Assembly: GCF_002109495.1 (NCBI RefSeq)
Contig: NZ_LVJN01000015.1
Coordinates: 310,001-374,000 of the forward strand
Direction: 5' to 3'
From: Magnetofaba australis IT-1
GTDB lineage: Bacteria > Pseudomonadota > Magnetococcia > Magnetococcales > Magnetococcaceae
Length of the DNA stretch: 64,000 nt
Shown: piece after piece, positions 1-8,889 of the stretch
Numbering within the stretch: position 1 is the stretch's first letter
How the letters are laid out: the number at the start of each line of letters is the position of its first letter
The notes under the pieces: generated by a model
Databases searched by the model: none
What the model saw: only the letters and a program-made list of their open reading frames with translations
What the model was told of the DNA's origin: nothing
Translations under genes and position numbers: made by a program

Positions 1-773
1 TTTTCATGGCAGTTGCCGCAGCTCTTGGTGATGGTCAGTTTGACCTGATCATCATCGGGCGAGGCGATATTGTGGGTGGTGTGGCAGTCGGCGCAGACGG
101 CGGACTTGTTGTTGCCTTTTTCCAGCAGCTCCACGCCGTGAATGGAGGTTTTGTACTGCTCTTTCTGCTTCTCATGGCAGGCGCCGCAGATATCGGCCAT
201 CTGCACGCGGCGCTCGGCTTTGACTTCGCTGCCCAGCGCGCCGACGTTGTGGGCGTTGTGGCAATCCTTACACGCCGCGTTGGTCTTGCTCTGGTCGCCG
301 CGTTTGGGTTGGGCGTGGACCGAATGCATGTAGCTTTCGATCTGAGTAACCACCACCGCCAAGCGCTCTTTATTTGCGGAGCCGTTTTTCTTCGCCTCCT
401 CCCAATTTTTCATGTGGCAGTCGACGCAGCCCACGGTGATGGGGAGATTCTCTTCATGCTCGCCGCGCTCGAGCTCCACATTGGCGTGGCAGCCTTTACA
501 CTCTTGCTTGCCATGCACGCTATGGTCGAACGGCTCAGGCTCGACGAAGATGAATTTCTCCGACCCATCATCCATCTCGTAGGTCTTCTCATCTTCGTCG
601 CCGTGGCACTTGTAGCAGCTCTTGTTGGCTTTGCGCACCTCTTCGGGGATTTCAACTTTGGCCGCCGCCATCTCTTCGGCGTTGTTGGCCTGGGCGCTGG
701 GCGTGGCGAACAGGGATAGACCCATGACCAGGGCCAGGGAACTCCATCTGAGAATCTTGAAAAAGCGGTTCAT
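1..773 (-). CDS. Multiheme c-type cytochrome, 3' end outside window
   Basis: Translating the minus strand from the ATG at 773-771 gives an uninterrupted frame to the window edge (257 codons, no stop). A signal peptide (MNRFFKILRWSSLALVMGL..., cleaved near AQA) sends it to the periplasm. At least seven CXXCH heme c motifs are visible: CYKCH, CKGCH, CVDCH, CKDCH, CGACH, CADCH and CGNCH. The spacing, with SIHG and CHTTHNI segments between the later motifs, is typical of large cytochrome c3/DmsE-like electron carriers. The likely role is periplasmic electron transfer to or from a membrane quinol module. Partner genes would lie left of the window. The total heme number and exact family cannot be told from the fragment. 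Confidence 0.9.
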   Translation of the reverse strand, partial: MNRFFKILRWSSLALVMGLSLFATPSAQANNAEEMAAAKVEIPEEVRKANKSCYKCHGDEDEKTYEMDDGSEKFIFVEPEPFDHSVHGKQECKGCHANVELERGEHEENLPITVGCVDCHMKNWEEAKKNGSANKERLAVVVTQIESYMHSVHAQPKRGDQSKTNAACKDCHNAHNVGALGSEVKAERRVQMADICGACHEKQKEQYKTSIHGVELLEKGNNKSAVCADCHTTHNIASPDDDQVKLTITKSCGNCHE

Positions 774-1204
774 GGGTCTTTGTGCTCTCACAGTCTTGAC
801 GTTTTGGCCGGAGGCGCGATACGGGAGTTGGAGCGTAAGGCGACGCCTTGGCGCTCCTGTTTCAGGCTGCAGAAGTCCATGGCAAAGCCGCATGGATTTC
901 GCAACCTAATGATGGGTACCAATCTCTATCTATCGAATCAAGTTATTTTATAAAATATAATTGAATTTTTGGGGTGAAATTTTGTCGGGATGATCATTTG
1001 TTGGGAATGGCGGTTTCAGGATGTATTGGGACAATCCATTGGGAAGCGCTGTAAATGCGTGATTTGTGCTCTGAGTCGGAGATGGTTTGTGCGTTCAGAG
1101 GGCGGCGCGGGGAAGCAAAGTCGGGGCGCTTTGCTGATATGCAAGGGCCTGCGGCCGGAGCTGCAGGCCCTTGTTGTGGCGGGGCGGAAAAAGTAGGGCG
1201 CGGA
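774..1204. other. Intergenic gap with one perfect palindrome
   Basis: No convincing gene is seen. Bases 930-980 are AT-rich and probably hold the promoter of the cytochrome gene. A perfect 10-bp stem (AAGGGCCTGC at 1143-1152 with its complement at 1163-1172) lies 33 bases beyond the 3' end of the tail-like gene. It could end that gene's transcript, but it lacks a T-run on either strand. Confidence 0.5.
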
Positions 1205-1891
1205 TTAGGGGAGTCGGGTGGCGGTCAGGCGGCTCCGCGTGCCTGCGGTTGCGCCTTCGACACAGACGGATTTACCAGTTTCGCCTACGATGACCCGGAA
1301 TGACACCGTATCGCCTTGGGTGAAATCGGATTCATGCTGGAAATCGATGCACAAACTGGCGCTCCCTCCCGGCAGTATTTGGCCAAGATTCTGCCGGAAG
1401 AGCCAGTAATAAGTGGCGCCGTTGACCACCGCTTCGACTTGGCAAATGGTGTGAGTGGCGGCGCTGACGCCGGTTAGGTTGAGTGAGCCGATAAAGCGGT
1501 AGACGCCGTCCTGGGGGATGGTGTAGACGCCGCCGGACCAGCCGCCGCCGTCGTTGTAGAGCGTGACGCCGGGAGCTAACGTGTGCCACGATCCGTCGCC
1601 GGTGACGGCGGACGTCGTTGCGTTCCAGATGGCGCAGAATTTTGGTTGCGTTAAGATGTCGTCGCCGTTTTCGTCATGCACCCCTTTGTTGGAAGGGATA
1701 GTGATGCCTTCGGCAAAGGGGATGCGGCTGGTGGTGGTGGATTCGCCGTTCTTGGTGATGCAGGAGGTTAGACCGGTGGCGAAGCCGTCCATCTCGGCAT
1801 CCATGCGCGAGGCGCTGATCTTGACGTTATTGGCGGCGTCCTGGGTCCAGCTATAGAGGCGGTTGAAGAGGCCCGAGCCATTAAAAGCCAT
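1205..1891 (-). CDS. Phage tail-fibre-like protein with C1q-like C-terminus
   Basis: 228 residues. The N-terminus (MAFNGSGLFNRLYSWTQDAANN, then SRMDAEMDGFATGL and CITKNGEST) is the conserved start of many phage tail and receptor-binding proteins. The C-terminal ~130 residues are beta-rich (VYTIPQDGVYRFIGSLNL..., ending SRLTATRLP) and resemble a C1q/TNF-like jelly-roll trimer domain. There are no other structural phage genes around it, so it is an orphan: a remnant of a tailed prophage, or a domesticated adhesin. It lies close to an IS remnant and tRNA-Pro, a common integration setting. The family call rests on motif resemblance. Confidence 0.65.
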   Translation of the reverse strand: MAFNGSGLFNRLYSWTQDAANNVKISASRMDAEMDGFATGLTSCITKNGESTTTSRIPFAEGITIPSNKGVHDENGDDILTQPKFCAIWNATTSAVTGDGSWHTLAPGVTLYNDGGGWSGGVYTIPQDGVYRFIGSLNLTGVSAATHTICQVEAVVNGATYYWLFRQNLGQILPGGSASLCIDFQHESDFTQGDTVSFRVIVGETGKSVCVEGATAGTRSRLTATRLP

Positions 1892-2231
1892 GGTGTTTCC
1901 TTTCTGTTCGAATTGCGCGTCGGCGGCGACGCGCGCGCAGTGGGGTGAGCCTGGCGGCGATAAGAATCGAACAGATATTATATTGAAACAGTTTAAACAT
2001 CAATATGATTTTATATGGTGCGCCCTGACGTTCTGGCGAAGCGGCGTTTGAGGTGGTCAAATCGGCTAAGAGCGTAAGGTGAGCGCGCCCCAATGAGAGC
2101 GACATGATGAACGCAACGCAAATCTCCATCGACGCCCTGCTGGCGGGGGCTCATGATGCGCAGAGGTGGCGCCCATTTGTCGGACAGGTGGTTAAGGTTG
2201 AGTTTCGCCCATTGAGCAGCAGGAGAATGAT
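1892..2231. other. Intergenic gap, AT-rich in the middle
   Basis: No gene recognised. Bases 1975-2020 are AT-rich and could hold the promoter for the tail-like gene. A GC palindrome-like stretch lies near 1916-1940. An AGGAG-type ribosome site at 2221 belongs to the decayed transposase downstream. Confidence 0.4.
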
Positions 2232-2745
2232 ATGGCGAAACGCAAATAGCATTCGGAGGAATTCGAAGCGCGTGTGGCGCTGGACGCCATCCGTAGAGAA
2301 TTGACCTTATCGGAGTTGGCGACCAAACACGGCATTCACCCAACTCCGGTCACGAAATGGGAAAAGGCGGCCATGGAAGGGATGGCGGGGATTTTTCCGT
2401 GCCCTCCGCCAGAGAGCCTGACAAAGATCGCCGCCAGGAAGTGCATGAACTCCATGCCAAGATAGGCCAACTGGCTGTGGAGAATGATTTTTAGCGCAAG
2501 GCCGACCGTCGATGAGCCACGCCCGGAGGACGCTAATGGTTCAGACGGATCACCCCAAATTGAGCATTGTCAGGCCGTGCGAATTGGTGGGGATCAGTCG
2601 GTCCTCGTTCTACTATGAGGCCAAAGGCGAAAGCCTGCTGAACCTGGAGCTGACGCGGCTGATCGACAAGCAGTTTCTGGAGACGCCGTGTTATGGCTCC
2701 CGCCAGATGGCGCGTCACGTTTGGGTCACGCTGGCGGATGAGCAA
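2232..2745 (+). pseudogene. Decayed IS3-family transposase (orfA plus start of orfB)
   Basis: Begins with a good ribosome site (AGGAGAATGAT) and MAKRK, then an in-frame TAG at codon 6. The frame then continues as a recognisable IS3-family OrfA (HSEEFEARVALDAIRRELTLSELATKHGIHPTPVTKWEK). It loses frame around 2395-2420. A HAKIGQLAVENDF-type segment follows in another frame, ending in TAG. From about 2560 the start of an OrfB is readable (LSIVRPCELVGISRSSFYYEAK, then LETPCYGSRQMARH) and is cut off at the terminator hairpin near 2750. The catalytic DDE domain is gone. It is a dead element, unrelated in sequence to the two intact IS copies near 54 and 58.5 kb. Confidence 0.85.
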
Positions 2746-2786
2746 AGAAAAAGCGGTTGAGACAACAAGGTCTCAACCGCTTTTTT
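2746..2786 (-). terminator. Rho-independent terminator after tRNA-Pro
   Basis: A perfect 13-bp stem (2751-2763 with 2770-2782) and a 6-base loop. There are T-runs on both sides, so it can act in either direction. It lies 9 bases beyond the tRNA 3' end. Confidence 0.9.
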
Positions 2787-2794
2787 GAATCCAA

Positions 2795-2871
<77 letters not shown>

Positions 2872-2927
2872 ACTGGATGGTCGCCATGTTGCCGCAAAAC
2901 CGTAACGCGGTGATGGCGAGAAGCGGA

Positions 2928-2956
2928 ATTATGCGAATTTCCCCCCGGGCTGTCAA
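2928..2956 (-). promoter_or_regulatory. Promoter of tRNA-Pro
   Basis: On the minus strand TTGACA (2956-2951) is followed after exactly 17 bases by CATAAT (2933-2928). This is a near-consensus sigma-70 promoter about 57 bases upstream of the tRNA 5' end. Confidence 0.8.
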
Positions 2957-3011
2957 CAATCGAATGCGCCCGGGGCGGAAAAATTCGTTTGAACGTCGAT
3001 TCACCCGCGCG

Positions 3012-3785
3012 TCAGGCCGTCTCGCGGGTGAAGACCCAGTCGCTGGCGTTGGAGAGTTCCGGGCGGAAGGCGTAGCCCTCCTCAGCGTACTCCTTAAGTG
3101 GCTCAGGGGAGTCCAAACGGTTGTCGATGATATAGCGCGCCATGGCCCCGCGCGCCCGTTTGGCCAAAACCCCCACCACTGAGGCGCGGCCATTCTTGAT
3201 CTCTTTGAAGATGGGCGTCACCAGTGGTCCGGCCAGCTTCTTATGCCGCACGGCTTTGAAATACTCGGTGGAGGCCAGATTCACCAGAGTGCGGTCGGCG
3301 TGGCCCTCGGTGGCGGCATTGAGCGCCTCCACCAGCACGTCGCCCCAGAAAGCGTAGAGATCCTTGCCGCGCGGATTAGCCAGTTTGGTTCCCATCTCCA
3401 GGCGGTAGGCGGCCATGCGGTCCAGCGGGCGCAGAATGCCGTAGAGCCCGGAGAGGATGCGCAGATGGTCCTGGGCGAAGGCGAAGTCATCGGCGGAGAG
3501 GGTGTCGGCGTTGAGGCCTACGTAGGTGTCGCCGCGAAACGCCAGCGCCGCCGCTTTGGCGTTGTCGTCGTTCAATTGCGCCGGGAAGCTTTGATAACGG
3601 TCGAAGTTCAATTGCGCCAGATTGTCGCTCAAGTGCATCAGCGCGCCCACTTGATCCACGCGCATGGGGCGCAGAATTTTCATCAACTCCTGCGTATGGT
3701 CCAAAAAAGCGGGCTCTGACGGCGTCGGCGCGCCGGTGGCGGGGGTCATGTCGAGCTTCTTGGCGGGGGATATCACTGCCAGCAT
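3012..3785 (-). CDS. yaaA: Peroxide stress protein YaaA (DUF328/UPF0246)
   Basis: 257 residues, full length for the family. It begins MLAVISPAKKLD, the family signature. Other conserved segments are FRGDTYVGLNADTLS, LRILSGLYGILRPLD, MGTKLANPRGKDLY and a basic C-terminal part (FKEIKNGRASVVGVLAKRAR). In E. coli the protein lowers free iron and limits DNA and protein damage during peroxide stress, and it binds DNA. It is cytoplasmic. It stands alone, with tRNA-Pro downstream and a divergent gene module upstream. Confidence 0.93.
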   Translation of the reverse strand: MLAVISPAKKLDMTPATGAPTPSEPAFLDHTQELMKILRPMRVDQVGALMHLSDNLAQLNFDRYQSFPAQLNDDNAKAAALAFRGDTYVGLNADTLSADDFAFAQDHLRILSGLYGILRPLDRMAAYRLEMGTKLANPRGKDLYAFWGDVLVEALNAATEGHADRTLVNLASTEYFKAVRHKKLAGPLVTPIFKEIKNGRASVVGVLAKRARGAMARYIIDNRLDSPEPLKEYAEEGYAFRPELSNASDWVFTRETA

Positions 3786-4159
3786 GGAATCTCTCCCGAA
3801 TCGATTTTATGGGGGTGTCAAATCGCCCTGTGCAAAGCGGCCTGTCGCCACTTGTGCGCAACCCCGGCGCGCAGCGGCGGGGGTTGACCGGATCAGGGCG
3901 AATGGTGTTCCATACAGTGTCCAGCGCGGGGCGGCCTCGCAAGGTTTTTTCGCGCCGCCCCATCCATCAGGCTGAACCGTCATTCGGGGGTCGCGCCCCC
4001 GCAACGCCGCCCGTCGGGCGCGCGTGTGAGAACTGGCTTCGTTTTGAGGCTCTTGTGGTAAAAAAGTCGCTCAATAAACCGGTCCGACGCGGCGCGCACC
4101 CGCTGCTCAAGAGCTCCGCTCAGGTGCGGCGCGCTTCGCCGGACCTTGCCCGACGTCCC
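3786..4159. other. Divergent intergenic region
   Basis: About 370 bases between divergent genes. The frame of the right-hand gene is open back to 3809, but codons 1-117 there (PVQSGLSPLVRNPGAQRRG...) do not look like protein and the ribosome site is poor, so this stretch is treated as non-coding. No RNA or repeat is recognised. Confidence 0.4.
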
Positions 4160-5023
4160 ATGGCCAAGCGCAAATCCGCCGAGGAGCCGCAACGCGCCAT
4201 CGCGTGGCGTCCGCTGGCGTGGCTGCTGGGCGCGGTGGTGTTGGCTGGGGCGATTCTGATTACGGCGTTGCGGGTGGATTTCGCCGTGCGCGGCGTCGAC
4301 AAGCCCGCCATCGTGCAGGTGGCCGCCAGCCGGGTGGAGGGGTGTTCGTTGGCGCGGGACAAGCAGCGCTTCCCGGAGATGATGCGGGTGGAGGCGGGGG
4401 AGTATCTGCTGCCCACCGACGAGAACGGGCGCGAGCTGATGCTGCACTTGAAGCCGCTGGGAATGACCCGGGTGACCCAGGAGCAGCCGTTCCTGCTGCA
4501 GCGCAGCGAAGTCACCATTGAGCAGTTTGGTTGGTTCGTCAAAGCGATCAACGACATGTCCGATGGTCCGCGCAAAGAGCAATTGTTAGCCATTATTGGC
4601 CTGCATTGGGACAAGACCGATCCCAAAAACCTCTCTAAAGAGGGCTATTATGGCGGCTCAGCTTCGCCGGCGGCGCGAGCGATCTCGCGCGAAGGGGCGC
4701 GGGCGTTTATCGATTGGTTGAATGAGCGCACCGGTTGCCGCTACCATCTGCCGACCCGCAACCAGTGGGCGGCGGCGGTGATCTCGCAACATCTGGCCAG
4801 CGGCCAGCCGGCCAGCGCCGCCGAGGCCAATGATGGCGGGGTGCTGGGCGGCTTGCTGCGCGGCGTGCGCGAGTGGTCGGACACCGGCTGCGCGAATGGC
4901 TTTTTCCTGTTGGGGCACGATCAATGGACGACCGAGCCTAATGTCGGCGTGAGCGCCTGTATGCCAGGCATGCTCTCGGTGGCGGGATTCCGTCTGGCCA
5001 GGGAGTTGGACGACGGGTCGTAA
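4160..5023 (+). CDS. Membrane-anchored FGE/SUMF1-like domain protein
   Basis: 287 residues from the ATG at 4160, chosen because it immediately precedes a basic stretch and one membrane helix (about residues 18-38, WLLGAVVLAGAILITAL). The rest would be periplasmic and has the formylglycine-generating-enzyme fold: FLLQRSEVTIEQFGWFV near the start, ISREGARAFIDWLNERTGCRYHLPTRNQW in the middle and AGFRLARELD at the end. The active-site cysteine pair of true sulfatase-activating enzymes is not evident, so it is more likely a non-catalytic or differently acting relative. It is followed by the VWA gene (137 bases away) and ABC genes in the same direction and is probably part of that system. Confidence 0.75.
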   Translation: MAKRKSAEEPQRAIAWRPLAWLLGAVVLAGAILITALRVDFAVRGVDKPAIVQVAASRVEGCSLARDKQRFPEMMRVEAGEYLLPTDENGRELMLHLKPLGMTRVTQEQPFLLQRSEVTIEQFGWFVKAINDMSDGPRKEQLLAIIGLHWDKTDPKNLSKEGYYGGSASPAARAISREGARAFIDWLNERTGCRYHLPTRNQWAAAVISQHLASGQPASAAEANDGGVLGGLLRGVREWSDTGCANGFFLLGHDQWTTEPNVGVSACMPGMLSVAGFRLARELDDGS

Positions 5024-5162
5024 TGGATCAGACGCGCTGGAGGTTTCGCTTCGGGCGCGCACAGAGCTTGTGTGACGCCGGGGCGCGTTCTATAAACAGG
5101 CTCTCACACCTCACAAGGACCGCCCGGGCCAAGCCGGGGCGGCGTTAAGGATACGCACGGTG

Positions 5163-7817
5163 ATGCATAAGCGGATGCGCGGTTGGAGTCGAGGATGGCG
5201 AGTCATTGGCGCGATGGCTGCGGCGATGATGATGGCGGGCGTCGGTACGGCCCACGCTGAAGCACGCCCCTCGGGCAGCTGCAAAGGGTTTGATTTTACG
5301 CCCTTCTACCATAAAGAGAGCCTCAAGTGGACCGGCGTCACCCGCGTCACCCGCCACGATGCGCCGCTCTACGCCACCGAATCCGGCGGCAAGGCCAAGG
5401 TCCAACTGGCCTTCAACCAGCAGGGCGAGGTGTTGGCGGAGAACGAAGAGCGCCTCAAGCTCAAAACCTTCCCCTATCAAGGTCAACCGGCCCATACCGG
5501 CTGGGTCAATCGCGCCGACCTGCTGTGCTATAACCTGCCGGTGAAGGGCGAGTCGGGGCTGGAGATGAAGTTCTTCATCCGCACCGACACCCAGGCCCGC
5601 GACGCCAAACAGGCCGACCCCACGGTGGCCATCTTCCGCGACCCCAAGCGCCGTGAGTGCGTGGGCGGCCCCGGCCACTGCCGTGAGGGCGCTTCGCGCT
5701 TCCACATGTATTTCGTCTTTGACCAGCAGGGCGACTCGGTGCTGCTGGCGGATCGCTATCGGCTGGAGGAGGGCGACGCCCTGCTGGGCTGGGCGGATAA
5801 GAATGACGGCTTTATCTGGAACAACGCCTTCAGTCTGCGTCCGCGGGAGGATCTGAAGGCGCCCGACGGCGGCGTGGGGACCATCTGTTCGTACCGCAGT
5901 CTGCGCGATGCGGTGGTCAAAACTCCCAGCGCCTGCTCGCCGATTCAGGGCGGCGTCAATTGGTTCAAGTCGCCGGTGCGCATTCCGGTGCTGGATATCG
6001 TCGATGGCAAGGGCAAGCACGTTGCGCCGGAAGAGGTCTCCGGCAGCGACAGCGGGCGGCGCTTCTATCAGGTGGCCATGGCGCGGCCCGGTCTGGTGGC
6101 GCGCGCGGTGGGCGATGGCAAAGTGGCCATCTCCGGCGGCCTGATTCCCCAGGCGGCGCCGACCTTGGGCGGCCTGAAATCCAAGCAGAACGTGGACATC
6201 TTCTTCGTCCTCGACGCCACCGCCAGTATGCAGGGGGTGATCGACGCGGTGCGCGGCGCGCCCGGACAGCGCGGCGTGATTCAGCAGATCATCGAAGAGT
6301 TGCAACAGGTGCAGGGCTTCCAGAAGACCCAGTTCCGCTTTGGTTTCCGCGTCTATCGCGATCCCTACGCCGATGGTCTGCCCGGTGGGTTGGGCGACGG
6401 CGTGGGCGAGGGCTTCCCGCTGTCGAGCCAGTGTGAGTTGGGCGAAGCCGAGCGAGTGGCCGAGTATGACCGCTTCAAGGAGGCGATTCTGGGCGTCAAG
6501 GTGACCGAAGAGGATGCCGAGGACGACTATGAAGAGAATATTTACGGCGGCTTGGAGCAGGCGCTCAGTCGTGACATGTCGGCCTGTTCGGACCACCTGA
6601 AGCTGTTGTTCGTCATCGGCGACAACGGCTACAAACCGCGTCTGCGCCGGTTTGATGAAAACGGCCAGTTCGTGGCGCTGGACAAGTACAAAACCCCCGT
6701 CGACGTGGAGCGTTTGAATGCGCTGATGCGCGGCGCCGAGCAGGTGGGGGAGAAGGCCAACTCGGTCATTCCTTTCTTCATCCAGACCCCGCGCCGGCCT
6801 GAAGGGGTGAAGCATCCCAACGCTTACAATGTCGCCTACAACCGCTTTGAGGAGCAGGCCAAGGCGATCCTCGCCGCCAGTCTGCCGGTGGGCAGTCTGG
6901 TGAGCCAGCACTTCCTGCGCATGGGCGAAGGCGCCATGGTGGGGCGCATCACCGATCAGGTCTCCAAACTCTCCTCCAGCGAACTCATCGACGAGATCAT
7001 CGTCGACGTGCGCGGCGGCGCGGCGCTCACTTCGGTGATCGAACGCCTGCAGCGCGAGCGGGTGGATATCCCCGGTCTCTACTGGCACATCCTCAAAAAG
7101 GGCGCCTGCGGCGAGTTGGGCAAGCAGTGTCAGTCGCGGGTCTACGACACCACCTTGACCGGCTACATTGAGGCCAATGACAAAATTGTCGAGGAGCTGT
7201 GGATCTCCTCCTCGGGGCTGGCGTCGTGGATTCGCATTCTGTCGGGCTTTGAGGGCTACTTCGAACTGCCCGAGCCGCAACTGCGTCGGGCGCTGATCAG
7301 CGCCATGATTCTGGGCCTGCAGCAGGAGATCCGGCGTCCGCCCATCGACGTCTCCGGCGAGACCCCGGCGGAGTACGCCCAGCGTCGCGGCGGTCTGCCG
7401 GTGCGCTGGCACAGCCCGCTGCTCTCCTACAACGTCAATGCGCTCTCAGCCAAAAAGGTGAGCCGCGCCGACGACGGCTCGCTGATGGTGCTGGGCGACG
7501 ACGGCAAGGTGATGACCGACCGCCACGGCAAGCCGATTCAGGCCGCGCCGGTGTGTGAACTGCGGCGTCTGGCATTGTGGGCGGTGAAGTCCAAGGAGAT
7601 GCTGGAGATCGTCGAGCGCGATACCGTGCGGCCGCAGTATCAGGCCAGTGGCTACAACAGTCGTCGCTGCCCCGACGCCACCCCCAACGGCCATGCGTTG
7701 CAGCGCATCGCCGGTGAGGTGCAGGCGGTTCCGCTGGGGCCGACCCCGGATTATCGCTTTGGCCACGCCTTCGGCGGACGCCGAGGCTACTGGGTGCCGC
7801 AGGAGTATTTGCCGTAA
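5163..7817 (+). CDS. Secreted von Willebrand factor A domain protein with SH3-like N-terminus
   Basis: 884 residues from ATG 5163; an overlapping GTG at 5160 is possible. The signal peptide has a hydrophobic core AMAAAMMMAGVGTAHA. Residues ~55-125 look like a bacterial SH3 domain (RVTRHDAPLYATESGG ... HTGWVNRADLLCY). A VWA domain starts near residue 343 with the metal-ion site DATAS in VDIFFVLDATASM and continues through LKLLFVIGDNGY (residues ~480-490). The C-terminal ~350 residues are of unknown fold with scattered cysteines. VWA domains usually bind proteins in a metal-dependent way. Its position between an FGE-like protein and an ABC transporter suggests a periplasmic adaptor or sensor for that transporter. 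This is inference. Confidence 0.85.
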   Translation: MHKRMRGWSRGWRVIGAMAAAMMMAGVGTAHAEARPSGSCKGFDFTPFYHKESLKWTGVTRVTRHDAPLYATESGGKAKVQLAFNQQGEVLAENEERLKLKTFPYQGQPAHTGWVNRADLLCYNLPVKGESGLEMKFFIRTDTQARDAKQADPTVAIFRDPKRRECVGGPGHCREGASRFHMYFVFDQQGDSVLLADRYRLEEGDALLGWADKNDGFIWNNAFSLRPREDLKAPDGGVGTICSYRSLRDAVVKTPSACSPIQGGVNWFKSPVRIPVLDIVDGKGKHVAPEEVSGSDSGRRFYQVAMARPGLVARAVGDGKVAISGGLIPQAAPTLGGLKSKQNVDIFFVLDATASMQGVIDAVRGAPGQRGVIQQIIEELQQVQGFQKTQFRFGFRVYRDPYADGLPGGLGDGVGEGFPLSSQCELGEAERVAEYDRFKEAILGVKVTEEDAEDDYEENIYGGLEQALSRDMSACSDHLKLLFVIGDNGYKPRLRRFDENGQFVALDKYKTPVDVERLNALMRGAEQVGEKANSVIPFFIQTPRRPEGVKHPNAYNVAYNRFEEQAKAILAASLPVGSLVSQHFLRMGEGAMVGRITDQVSKLSSSELIDEIIVDVRGGAALTSVIERLQRERVDIPGLYWHILKKGACGELGKQCQSRVYDTTLTGYIEANDKIVEELWISSSGLASWIRILSGFEGYFELPEPQLRRALISAMILGLQQEIRRPPIDVSGETPAEYAQRRGGLPVRWHSPLLSYNVNALSAKKVSRADDGSLMVLGDDGKVMTDRHGKPIQAAPVCELRRLALWAVKSKEMLEIVERDTVRPQYQASGYNSRRCPDATPNGHALQRIAGEVQAVPLGPTPDYRFGHAFGGRRGYWVPQEYLP

Positions 7818-7865
7818 TAAAAGCTGGAAATAGTGTGCCGGCGCGAAGCAACATGCCAGCACGTT

Positions 7866-8005
7866 GTGAAAAGGTGGAAAATCGGGACATTTATGGCCCG
7901 ATTTTCCGGGGCCTGGGGTCCGCGACCCCAGCGGGGTGTGGGGCGGCGCCCCACGGTTTGGTTGTTGATCTTAGGGGAGTTTGAGGGCGCAGCCCTCAAT
8001 ATCTT
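7866..8005 (+). repeat. Modular palindromic repeat, copy 1
   Basis: A string of stem-loops between the VWA and ABC ATPase genes. The first is an 11-bp stem GGAAAATCGGG (7876-7886) with 7897-7907 and loop ACATTTATGG. Then come short GC hairpins (CTGGGGTCCGCGACCCCAG, GTGGGGCGGCGCCCCAC, GAGGGCGCAGCCCTC). The same series recurs at 10.9 kb and, inverted, at 39-39.7 kb. Confidence 0.85.
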
Positions 8006-8082
8006 TCAGCGCCCGCTTGTTTAGCTCCGCCAATCTGGTTCGAGCCGCAGAAGATCATGACATCAGCGATGGAACGCATCCG

Positions 8083-8889
8083 ATGAGTTGGGGATTTCAA
8101 ATCGAACGCCCGGCCAGCGTCGGCTGGGGCTCCGCCTTCAATCTGGAGGTGGGGGGCCTGGAGCTGGACGCCAACGCCGTCAACCGGCGTCTGCCGGTGC
8201 TGGGACGCAGCGGCAGCGGCAAAAGCACCCTGATGTATCTGCTCACCTTCATGAAGCGCCCGCGCGAAGGCTCAGTGCGCTGGACCTTTCCCGACGGCCA
8301 CCGCGCCCAGTGGAGCCGCAAAGGGTTGAGCGGGCGCAACTCCACCTTGAATCTCACCGATCTGCGCCGCCGCTACTTCGGTTTCGCCTACCAGCGCAGC
8401 ACCCTGAGCCCCTACCTGACGGTGGCGGAGAACCTCATGTACCCCCTGCGCATTCGCGGCGAGCACAGTGGCGAGCAGATGCGCGAAAAGGTGTGGGAGG
8501 CGGTCAATAAGAGCCTGATGTACGGTCAGGGCGGCCAGACCGCAGGCGGCGACAACACCCTCAAGGCGTTCATGAAGCGCTTTCCCAATGAGCTGTCCGG
8601 CGGGCAGTTGCAACGGGTGGCGCTGATGCAGGCGATGATCCACGACCCGGTGGTGCTGTTCGCCGACGAACCCACCGGCAACCTGGACGCCGCCACCCGC
8701 CGCGAGGTGATGGGGGTGGTGGAGCAGTGGTTGGCCGAAGGCGAACGCATGGTGATCTGGGTCACTCACCACCTCTCCGACGCCCAGGATCCCAACGTCA
8801 CCCATCGGGTGGTGGTCTCCCACGGACGCTGTCATCTGCAACAGAATGACGGCGCGCAACTCAACGCCAGGACGGTGCTCGATGGATGA
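8083..8889 (+). CDS. ABC transporter ATP-binding protein (LolD/MacB-like)
   Basis: 268 residues from ATG 8083. It is a complete nucleotide-binding domain: Walker A GRSGSGKST, Q-loop FAYQRSTLSPYLTVAENLMYP, signature LSGGQLQRVA, Walker B VVLFADEPTGNLD and H-loop VIWVTHH. The EPTGNLD ending of Walker B is typical of the LolD/MacB/FtsE class, which powers mechanotransmission rather than solute import. Its stop overlaps the permease start by 8 bases, so the two are translationally coupled. A 9-codon open frame at 8057-8086 overlaps the start, but there is no evidence that it is a leader peptide. Confidence 0.93.
   Translation: MSWGFQIERPASVGWGSAFNLEVGGLELDANAVNRRLPVLGRSGSGKSTLMYLLTFMKRPREGSVRWTFPDGHRAQWSRKGLSGRNSTLNLTDLRRRYFGFAYQRSTLSPYLTVAENLMYPLRIRGEHSGEQMREKVWEAVNKSLMYGQGGQTAGGDNTLKAFMKRFPNELSGGQLQRVALMQAMIHDPVVLFADEPTGNLDAATRREVMGVVEQWLAEGERMVIWVTHHLSDAQDPNVTHRVVVSHGRCHLQQNDGAQLNARTVLDG

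Noticed and set aside
2104..2304. Small ORF upstream of the IS remnant
   Set aside because: Arginine-rich frame shadow overlapping the decayed orfA; no support.
5145..7412. 755-codon open frame antisense to the VWA gene
   Set aside because: It is a by-product of GC-rich codon use on the opposite strand. The plus-strand frame has the signal peptide, VWA site and domain order; the minus frame has none.
8057..8086. Nine-codon ORF overlapping the ABC ATPase start
   Set aside because: Could be a leader peptide, but there is no good ribosome site or attenuator-like structure, so it is probably chance.
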